From positions 1 through 39,244 of the forward strand of contig JAGYKK010000026.1 in assembly GCA_018401645.1 (NCBI GenBank): 39,244 nt of DNA, in the 5' to 3' direction. Below are positions 18,396-25,814 of the stretch, piece by piece; position 1 is the first letter of the stretch; each line of letters starts with the position of its first letter. Both the position numbers and the translations under genes were made by a program. Source of the DNA: Mycobacterium sp. (lineage in GTDB: Bacteria; Actinomycetota; Actinomycetes; Mycobacteriales; Mycobacteriaceae). Under the pieces are notes generated by a model that ran no database searches, was not told the origin of the DNA, and saw only the letters and a program-made list of their open reading frames with translations.

Positions 18396-18817
18396 CCGAG
18401 GACGCGGTCGAGGCTGATACCGAAGTAGGCCTGCTGGACACATCGGTGTTTATTGCGCGCGAAAGCGGCCGCGCTGTCGCGAAGCTGCCCGACCGCGTGG
18501 CACTGTCGGTCATCACGATCGGAGAGCTACAACTCGGCGTCCTCAACGCCGACAATTCGGTGACGCGATCACGACGTGCAGACACCCTCGCACTGGCGCG
18601 CGCGGCCGATCCAATCCCGGTGAGTGAAGCGGTGATGGTTTCGTGGGCTCGAGTCATCACGGACTGCCGAGCCGCCGGCGTGCATCGGACAGTGAAACTG
18701 ACTGACGCTCTTATTGCGGCAACCGCGATCGAGCACGGACTTCCTGTCGTGACCCAGGATGCCGATTTCGATCAGATTGCCCGCGCATGTCCCGCTCTGT
18801 CGGTGATCAAGGTGTGA
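18392..18817 (+). CDS. PIN-domain ribonuclease toxin, VapC type
   Basis: A 141-aa PIN-domain protein, predicted Mg2+-dependent endoribonuclease acting on tRNA or rRNA. The acidic catalytic set is visible: Asp16 (LLDTSVF), Glu45 (TIGELQLG), Asp105 (LTDALIAATA) and Asp123/Asp125 (TQDADF). It begins with GTG inside the antitoxin's stop, the standard coupling in vapBC operons. Length and motif spacing match full-length VapC, so it is probably active. It converges with the methyltransferase end of the ClC gene, 10 bases away. Confidence 0.9.
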   Translation: MTEDAVEADTEVGLLDTSVFIARESGRAVAKLPDRVALSVITIGELQLGVLNADNSVTRSRRADTLALARAADPIPVSEAVMVSWARVITDCRAAGVHRTVKLTDALIAATAIEHGLPVVTQDADFDQIARACPALSVIKV

Positions 18818-18827
18818 ACAGAGACGA

Positions 18828-20723
18828 TCAAGATCGGTGGGCCCACACCGCGAAGAGCGGGTCGCCCGGCCACGGCGTCGGGCGCTGATCGATGCGGGGC
18901 TCATCCCAGCCGACCGAGCGGCGGAAGTACTCGGCCACGAGCTGTACGTGAAACTCGTCGTCGGTGGCGAGCCAACCCCGGATCGCCTTGGTCGGGAAGC
19001 ACCGGTTGGAGAACGTGCACACAAACGGCGCGCCGGGCCGCAGCACCCGGGCCACCTCGTCGAACACCTCCAGGGGCCGGATCAGGTAGTCGACCGACAC
19101 CGTGCACATCGCCCCGTCAAAGCAGGCGTCGGCGAACGGCAGTGCGGGCTCACGGTTGAGGTCGTGGACGACCCGTTCGCTCGCCTGCGGGTTCTGGTCG
19201 AGCTCGACGCCGTTCATGCCCAGCACGACCAGCCGCTGCGGGGTCCGGGCCAGGTGCGACACCCACGAGCTGCACAGGTCGAGTACCTCACCGTACAGGC
19301 CGAGCTCGTCGTAGAGGTCGCGCGCGGCGGCGATGGCACCGTCGTCGATGTGCTGCACCAGCCGCGGTTGGCCGTAGAAGCGACGGTCGTCATCCTTGTC
19401 GGACCGGCTGAAGAAGCCGTCGGGGAAGTCGCGGTAGCGGTCCCCGCCCGGGACGGCCGTGGCGTCGTCGGAAGTCATAGGCCCGAGGCGGCCCGTCGGC
19501 TCGGTGCGGACGTCAGTTTTCCGGTGCGCCGTCGCACTGAACGCCGCGGCACCGAAGACCGCCAGTAGCCACAGCGGCGGGTTGGCGAGCTCGGGCAAAG
19601 ACGGCCAGCCCGGGGCGCCCTGGGTGATAGCCAGAACGGCGGCCGCGCAGGCCAGCGCAACCGCGGGCACGTTGAGATGCAGGGGTGTCCAGGTGTTGAC
19701 GGCCAGGGCGATCACTGCTCCCAGTGTCGCACCGGTCGCCAGCGCCGGGGTGATCAGACCTCCGACTGCCCCGGCTCGCAGGAAGGCCGCGGTCAGCAAC
19801 GGCTTGAGCAGCAGTAGCGCAGCGGCCGCGGTGATGCTGAGCTCGCGCTCGACACTGATCAGCAAGACACTGGAGCCGTTGCCGGGCAGTTCCGGCAGCT
19901 CGTACGAGCACAGACCGACGAGCAACCCGGCCGCGGCCAGGGCCGGGATCAACCGCCAGGTGTCGTGCGGGCCGCGCTCCGCCGCGCGGGACCGGGCCAG
20001 GCGCATCAGCGCGCTGAAGGCCATCGCGACACCCAGAGTCAGCGGCGCCAGCAGCACCACAACCCCGGTCAGCAGATAGGACAGCTGCGGGTTCGGCCAG
20101 TGCAGCGCCGGCCCGTCGCTGATGAACGGTGCGGCCACCAGCACAGCCAGGCCGGAGGTGAGCAGCGCGGTGAGCACCGCGCGAATATCCGAGGTACGCA
20201 ACACGATCCGGAGCGCGAACAACGCCCCGCCGATCGGCACGCTGTACACCGCGGCCAGGCCGGCACCGGCGGCGCAGCCCAGCAGGATCTCCCGGTCCCG
20301 CGCTGTGAGTGCCCAGCGTCCGAGGCCCAGATCGCTCAGGGCGACGGCGAACTGCCGCGGGGCGTTCTCCCGGCCCAGCGAGGCTCCCGATCCGACCAGC
20401 AGGATCTGCAGCGCCGCGTCGAGGGTCATCGCCCCCCGCGGCAGTGGCGCGGGCCGGACGATCGCCTGCTCGACGGTCGGCACCGCCGTCCGTCGCCGTA
20501 GCCACCACCAGCCAGCGCCGGCCAGTGCCGCGCCGATCATCGGTCCGAGCGCCCTGCGGACCCGGCTCGATCCGGACACGCCGTCGAGCAGACTGCCGTA
20601 GCTGTAGTGGTAGGTAAAGTGCTCGATGAACTCCAGCAACACCGTCGTCGCCGCCCCGGCGAGCCCGGCCAGCAGGCCGATAATCACGACCGCGCCACTG
20701 AATTCGACGGTGCGGCGGGTCAC
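18828..20723 (-). CDS. ClC chloride channel/transporter reading into an SAM methyltransferase
   Basis: One open frame of about 631 codons. The first 410 residues are a ClC protein: many membrane helices, SGASLGRENAP (equivalent of GREGP with the gating Glu), AGLAAVYSVPIGGALFALRI, and PALATGATLG. The usual Glu pair after GALF is replaced by Arg (ALRIVLR), so the internal proton glutamate of exchangers is missing. The rest, from MTSDDATAVPGG (ATG 19478), is a class I methyltransferase-like domain with DLNREPALPFADACFDGAMC, EVFDEVARVLRPGAPFVCTF and a short C-terminus. The start is placed at GTG 20723, which follows TAGATT by seven bases (leaderless); the frame is open to 20834. Either a true fusion or two genes whose intervening stop was lost or misread. 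Confidence 0.72.
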   Translation of the reverse strand: MTRRTVEFSGAVVIIGLLAGLAGAATTVLLEFIEHFTYHYSYGSLLDGVSGSSRVRRALGPMIGAALAGAGWWWLRRRTAVPTVEQAIVRPAPLPRGAMTLDAALQILLVGSGASLGRENAPRQFAVALSDLGLGRWALTARDREILLGCAAGAGLAAVYSVPIGGALFALRIVLRTSDIRAVLTALLTSGLAVLVAAPFISDGPALHWPNPQLSYLLTGVVVLLAPLTLGVAMAFSALMRLARSRAAERGPHDTWRLIPALAAAGLLVGLCSYELPELPGNGSSVLLISVERELSITAAAALLLLKPLLTAAFLRAGAVGGLITPALATGATLGAVIALAVNTWTPLHLNVPAVALACAAAVLAITQGAPGWPSLPELANPPLWLLAVFGAAAFSATAHRKTDVRTEPTGRLGPMTSDDATAVPGGDRYRDFPDGFFSRSDKDDDRRFYGQPRLVQHIDDGAIAAARDLYDELGLYGEVLDLCSSWVSHLARTPQRLVVLGMNGVELDQNPQASERVVHDLNREPALPFADACFDGAMCTVSVDYLIRPLEVFDEVARVLRPGAPFVCTFSNRCFPTKAIRGWLATDDEFHVQLVAEYFRRSVGWDEPRIDQRPTPWPGDPLFAVWAHRS

Positions 20724-20736
20724 CCGACCGAATCTA
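20724..20736 (-). promoter_or_regulatory. Leaderless -10 promoter of the ClC gene
   Basis: On the minus strand TAGATT (20736-20731), seven bases, then GTG 20723. This is the same hexamer and spacing as the mannosidase promoter. Confidence 0.5.
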
Positions 20737-20769
20737 TGCCATCGGAGCTCCCGTGGCTCCACGAAGCGA

Positions 20770-22060
20770 CTACAGCCGACGACGTGCTGCGACCCAGCGC
20801 CGTTGCTGCGCAATGACTTTGCGAGTTGCCGCAAACACTGTCATGTCGGGTGCCGCCCTGCCGTTGATTCCCAGCATCTCCAACTGCGCGTAGTACCAGT
20901 ACTGCACGCCAAAGGTGGCGAAAGTGCGCACGGTTGTGATCTTATTGAGAAAGCCCAGCCAGGTCGGCAGCAGCGCCAGTTGCGCCTCAAAGCGCGGCAG
21001 CTCCGCTAGGCCCTGCAAGAGTTTCTCGGGTGCATCCGTCATCACACACATCGGCCGGCCGGTGCCAATCAAGTCGGCGCCACCGCCACCGATGGCCTGC
21101 TCCATGACATCGCGCCGCCGGAAACCTCCGGTCACCATCAGCGGAATGGACACTTTTTCCCGCATGGCCAGTGCAAAATCCACAAAGTAAGCCTCGCGCA
21201 TCTGCGTGGAGTGTGCGACATGTTGCGGCTCTTCCTCCTCGATGCCCGCAACGCCCAATAACTTCGGTTGCTCGTAGGTGCCGCCGGAGATTTCCAGTAG
21301 GTCGACGCCCGCGTCTTGCAGCCACTGTGCAACCTGCAGGCTGTCTTCAAAGGCGAATCCGCCTTTCTGGAAGTCGGCACTGTTGAGTTTGACCGCCACC
21401 GGAAAGTCGGGCCCCACCGCCGCCCGCACCGTCTTCACGGTCTCCAGTAATGCTCTGGCCCGATTGGCGAGTGCACCGCCGAACTGATCCGTGCGCACGT
21501 TGCTGCGCGGACTCAAAAACTGCGACAGCAGGTAACCGTGGGCGGCGTGAATCTGGACCCCGGTGAAGCCGGCCGCTTTGACGGCTGCGGCGCACACCCC
21601 GAAGCGCCGCACGATGTCGTCGATCTCGGCAACTGTGAGCGCAACGGGTTCACCAAACTGGCCGCCCGGCAAACCGACTTTTACCGCGGAGGGCGCTTTC
21701 GGATGCGGGTTGATGATTTTCTGTGTCTGGCGCCCGGCATGGCTGATCTGCGCCCAGAAGTGATTGCCATTGCGGGTAGCAGCGAAGATTCCAGGGGATC
21801 ACGGGGAACCGTGCCGCATCAGGCTCCCGATCAATGATCACGTTGCCCGGACGCTCGAGGTGGTCGCCATCGACCAGGATATTGCCGGATAGCAGCAGCC
21901 CCGCGCCGCCGTCGCTCCACAGCCCGTACAGCCTGTTCAGTTCCGCTGTCGGTATGCCGGCGGGGTCAGCTAGGCCTTCGGTCATGGCGGCTTTGGCGAG
22001 GCGGTTGCGCAAGCGGGCACCGCAGGGCAGGGCGAGTGATTGCGCGAGCAGTTCCGACAT
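20770..22060 (-). pseudogene. Old Yellow Enzyme-type NADH:flavin oxidoreductase, one frameshift
   Basis: About 430 codons of an FMN-binding TIM-barrel oxidoreductase that reduces activated C=C bonds with NAD(P)H. MSELLAQSLALPCGARLRNR, AAMTEGLADPAG and YGLWSDGGAGLLLSGNILVD form the N-terminus. After a shift near 21796 (a run of C on the minus strand, one extra base) the frame continues FAATRNGNHFWAQISHAGRQ, GVQIHAAHGYLLSQFLSP, VKLNSADF and GADLIGTGRP. The HAAHGYLLSQF motif holds the catalytic and substrate-binding residues of the family. It has no Fe-S/FAD extension. It is the last gene of the CphA operon, 50 bases after the deacylase. What it reduces in that pathway is unknown. Its codon use is less GC-biased than neighbouring mycobacterial genes. 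Confidence 0.8.
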
Positions 22061-22110
22061 GATGATCCCCACTGCAGGTTTGGCTGTGAACGATAGCCGG
22101 GCACGCCATC

Positions 22111-23202
22111 TCAATCCGAAAGTAAATTGCCCTCTTTGCCATCCAGCGGAACGTCGCCGGCGATCTTGCCGATCACCCGTCCGGGCCAGGCATACGGCTG
22201 GCTGTGGCGGGCAAAGAGCCGCCCGTCGGTCTCGGCCCGCAATTGCGTCTCCTCGCCAAGCGGATCTATCACCGTGGCGACGAGATCGCCCCTGTGGACC
22301 CAATCGCCCAGCCGGCGGTGATAGGTGACGAGCCCGGTGACCGGCGAGCGCAGTTGCGCCGTCGCCGTCAGCGCCGTGGCGCGGCAGGACAAGCGCGGAT
22401 GCCCTCCCGACCCATCGACAAAGCCGCGTCCCTGCAACATGCGCAGCAGCGCTGTGGCTTGATCGGCGGCGCGTTCAGGATCGACGTCGTCGTTGCAGCC
22501 CAGTTCCAGCGTGGCGGCCAGGCAGGCCGGCGGAATGGGCAGACCGGGATGGTTCGCGGCCAGCGCCCACCAGGGACCGGCGCAGGCCTCATCGAAGGGA
22601 TAACCGCCCGATACCTCTGCCAGAAGCACCGCTCGCGCATCGATCGCTGCGGCGATGTCCTCGGCCGCCGGCCACAGCGCGGGGCCGACATACATGTGCG
22701 GCTCAGCCTCGTTGTCGGCGTGAAGATCAAGCACGAGGTCGGCGTCATGGGCGAGCGTGAGCAATGTGTGGCGTAGATGTGCCAACGCTCCATCCGGCTG
22801 CATCGCCGCAAGCCGCGCGGACATCGCGGCCCGGATCGTTTCAACGTTCGACGCCGCGTCCGGCCCCAGCGACAGGCTTCCGAGGTCTGACAGATCGGCA
22901 TAGTTCCGGTTGAAGTTTTCCCCGGTGCCGCTCTCGAGCCGACCGGACAGGAAGCTGGTTTCGGTCTGCGCCAAGCCGATCGGGTTTGACTGCGGCACCA
23001 GCAGGATTTCACTGTGGACCGCGCCGCGGGTATCCGCTTCGGCCAGATGCCCGGCCAGAATGCGCAAGACCAGCATGCCGGGGAATTCGTCGGCATGCAG
23101 TCCGGCCTGTACGTAGGCTTTCTTGCCGGTGCCCGCTTCACCGAAGCGCAGCACGGTCAGGCGATAGGGCGAGCCCGGCAGATCGTAGTTCTGGCGCAGC
23201 AC
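22111..23202 (-). CDS. Succinylglutamate desuccinylase/aspartoacylase-family zinc hydrolase
   Basis: A 363-aa M14-like deacylase. Zinc ligands are visible: His36 and Glu39 in AGLHADEFPG, and His161 in VLDLHAD. Substrate-loop motifs include SNPIG (72-76) and ENFNRNY (95-101). The C-terminal 90 residues have a barrel-sandwich look (LRSPVTGLVTYHRRLGDWVH, GDLVATVIDPLGEE), as in AspA-like enzymes. Family members split N-acyl amino acids. In this operon it could open the beta-aspartyl dipeptide made by cyanophycinase, or remove an acyl cap; that is inference. The start is GTG 23202, 18 bases after the 124-aa gene's stop, with GAGTGA as a weak ribosome site. No frame breaks. Confidence 0.82.
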   Translation of the reverse strand: MLRQNYDLPGSPYRLTVLRFGEAGTGKKAYVQAGLHADEFPGMLVLRILAGHLAEADTRGAVHSEILLVPQSNPIGLAQTETSFLSGRLESGTGENFNRNYADLSDLGSLSLGPDAASNVETIRAAMSARLAAMQPDGALAHLRHTLLTLAHDADLVLDLHADNEAEPHMYVGPALWPAAEDIAAAIDARAVLLAEVSGGYPFDEACAGPWWALAANHPGLPIPPACLAATLELGCNDDVDPERAADQATALLRMLQGRGFVDGSGGHPRLSCRATALTATAQLRSPVTGLVTYHRRLGDWVHRGDLVATVIDPLGEETQLRAETDGRLFARHSQPYAWPGRVIGKIAGDVPLDGKEGNLLSD

Positions 23203-23220
23203 GGTTTCACTCAGCCTGTC

Positions 23221-23595
23221 TTACTCGGCCTGCGGAGTGTCCGCCTGCGGAGTGTCCGTCTGCGGAGCATCCGGCACGGCGAGCGGAAGCACGGCCACGT
23301 CCGTCTCGTAGTAGGCCGCACAGGCGGCGTGCAGGCGCTCTTTCAGCTTGCCGTTCGTCGCCAGTGCCCCTGCAATCAAACGATGACCGGGGGGCATGTC
23401 GCGCAGTTCGATCCCCTGCGCATCGAGAAAAGCCGTCACGCCGGCCTCGCCCAGTTCCGGCAGCTCCACGGCGGCCTCGATGACGGCGAGCGGCGAGGTC
23501 TGAGCGCGGCCATCGGCGGCAATGGCAGGAGCGTTTGCAGCCGCCTTCTCCGCATCGGAAAGCAGTGTGGTCAGTGTGTTCCCGTCGAAATACAT
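23221..23595 (-). CDS. 124-aa protein of unknown function in the CphA operon
   Basis: Starts MYFDGNTLTTLLSDAEKAAA and is mostly helical, with PELGEAGVTAFLDAQGIELR and YYETDVAVLPLAV. I recognise no family. The C-terminus is three 5-residue repeats of the form xDxPQ ending in AE, encoded by a 15-base tandem repeat. It has no signal peptide and no membrane helix. It sits 21 bases after the cyanophycinase-like gene and 18 before the deacylase, so it is translated as part of the operon and is probably dedicated to it, perhaps as an accessory or scaffold protein. The real start could be slightly different, but the ATG at 23595 is the first in frame after the cyanophycinase stop. Confidence 0.7.
   Translation of the reverse strand: MYFDGNTLTTLLSDAEKAAANAPAIAADGRAQTSPLAVIEAAVELPELGEAGVTAFLDAQGIELRDMPPGHRLIAGALATNGKLKERLHAACAAYYETDVAVLPLAVPDAPQTDTPQADTPQAE
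23230..23274 (-). repeat. 15-base tandem repeat, three units, inside the 124-aa gene
   Basis: Units at 23230-23244, 23245-23259 and 23260-23274 share CTGCGGAG on the plus strand and differ at a few bases. The period is a multiple of three, so copy-number change would lengthen or shorten the Pro-Gln tail without breaking the frame. Confidence 0.85.
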
Positions 23596-23616
23596 GGCTG
23601 TTCCATTCTTTTGGTT

Positions 23617-25808
23617 TCATCCGTGCCGATCACGGATGCTTTCAATATCGAGATAGCCGGTGCCATCCCCATTGGAGCGATAGCGCAAGGCAATATGCGC
23701 TTCTTGGGTGACACCAGGCGCGGTCACCGGGCCGGCACTGCCAACGCAGTCCTTTATGAGTTCAGCTACCAACGTGTCCAACGCGGCGGCGGAATCGGTA
23801 GCCGGCGCCAGCCGGGTGACGGTCCCGGCCGCCATGTCGATGACATCCCCCGGGCCGGCAAAACACAGCCTGGTGTCGGGCGCGATGAAATCGTCCCCCG
23901 CCAGCTCGGTCTTCAGCGGATCGATCTCGACGAGGACGGCGCCGCGCGTGCCGATCGCGGTGAGTTGGCTGTTGTCGTGGTTGGCGATGACGCCGCTGTC
24001 TTCCAAAAGACCGAGCCCGTAGCGAGCGCCTTCCTCGGCGCAGGCGACAGCGAGGCGGCCGAGACGGCGCGAGGACGAAAGTTTCTGATCGATGATCGCG
24101 GTGCCGAAAAATCCCAACCCTTCCTGGATCACCAAACCGTGCCGTCCCATGTCCGAGGCAATGCCGAAGCGCAGCGCTTCGTAGGACGTGCCGCCGCCGA
24201 TCATGAAACCGGACAGCGCCGAGGCCGCGCCGCTGACCCCGACGATCATCGCGCCGGCCGACCGCGCCCGCGCAATGGCCATCAGCAGTGGCGTGACATC
24301 GCCCCGGTAGAGCAAGGATTCCACCAGCCTGATCTGGTTACCGCCGGTCAGGATGATGGTGCGCAGGGCGGCGATCTGCTCGACCAGCGCTTCCTCACGC
24401 ATCCGGCGATCAACATTGCCGATGGTGACGCGCAGATCGATGGCCTCGACGCCCTTGCCGCGCAGGGCGCGAATGTAATTTCGCGCGGTCGCGCGGGGCT
24501 CGGCGGAAGCGGCGGCAAGCACACCCACCGGCCCCTCGCACTGCGACGCCAATTCCGCCAGTAGCGGGCTGCCGCAGTCCAGCGGGGCCGAGCCCAGCAT
24601 CATCAGGCGCGCCTGCTTTCCCGGCGGCACACCGTAGTCGCGGGACAGCGACGCCCGCCGGTTCTCCGCCAGTTGCGCCGCAGTGAGCAAGCGCGTCTGC
24701 ATGCTGGCTCGAAAATCCACCGCCGTCATGCGGAATTCACGCCCGCCCAAAAGAATGTAAGCAGCCGCCCGGCCGCGTGCACGGGAGATTTCGACGCTGG
24801 TGGCGCAACCCGCCTTGGGCTCGATTGCGCGGGCGCGATCCGCTAGATAGACCTCGGGGTCCCCCAGCACCAGCCGCGCTACGAGATCGTAGAGCGTGTA
24901 GGCGCCGAAGACGTTGCGGAGCGAGCGGGCGGGAGCCTTGTAGGTAATGTCGCGCCGGGTCACCGGCCGCTTGCCCGGACCGGGCCGAACCTCGCCCGAT
25001 TCCAGGTCGAGGGCGTCACCGTTGTCGGCATAGCTGAAACCAATACTTTCGATCAGCCCGAGACTGCGATCGACGTTCGCCTCTTCAAGATCGAGTACGA
25101 AGACGCCATATTCGCCGATCACCTGTGCACGCTTACCCTCGACGAACAGGGCGGTGTTTTCGTCTATGCCGAAGCCGCGCTTCGCCCCGGACGCCTGCAT
25201 CCCGACGATCAACCGGCCGAGTCGGCCACGTTTGATGAAATGCTGGTCGACCATGCCCCAGGCAAAGAAGCCGAGCCCGGGCTCCAGCAACATTCCGGGC
25301 TGGTCCGGGTCATCGACCACACCATAGGTCGCGGCCTCCAGCGATGTGCCGCCGGAAATCATCACGTCGGACATGATGGCGGCGCCAGCACTCGACCCGG
25401 CGACAAGCGCACCGTTGCGTTGCATTTGGCGGATCGCTTTCAGCACCCGGCTTTCCGTGCCGCCGGGTGCCAGCGCCCCGGTGATCAGGGCCTGGTCGCC
25501 GCCGGTGAAATAGACGCTGCCGTAGTCCGCGACGAGATCGGCGATCGCCGTGTCCTGCGCGGCCTGGCCCGCCCGGCGCCGTGCACCCCGGCCAGGACGG
25601 CGTCGAAGCCATGGGCGCGAAACACCTCAACGGTTTCGGCGCCGACCTCGTCAGGCACCGACGACGCCGTCGCGAAGACGACGATCCTGCCGCCCGCCAG
25701 ACGGCGCATCTCGTCATAGATGGCGACATTGTCATCCTCCAGCCGGCCGCCGATGACGGCCAGTTTCGGGATGACACTCGCCACGTTGAGCGAATGAGAC
25801 TCTGTCAC
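23617..25808 (-). pseudogene. Tandem two-domain cyanophycinase-like peptidase, one frameshift
   Basis: About 730 codons, twice the usual cyanophycinase length. Domain 1 starts MTESHSLNVASVIPKLAVIG, with GGRLEDDN and YFTGGDQ, the Ser elbow VAGSSAGAAIMSD, and GFGIDENTALFVEG near its C-terminus. Domain 2 repeats the fold with TGGNQIRLVESL, the elbow IVGVSGAASALSG (Ser kept, neighbours changed), the FMIGGGTSYEALRFG segment and a parallel C-terminal region. Between them lies a linker with an amidoligase-like look. The first 75 residues are in another frame; the break is near 25570 in a G/C run. Cyanophycinases (S51) cut multi-Arg-poly-Asp to beta-Asp-Arg dipeptides. A double-domain form with a divergent second elbow suggests two specificities or one structural half. 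It follows cphA by 6 bases. Confidence 0.78.
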
Positions 25809-25814
25809 GTCTCC

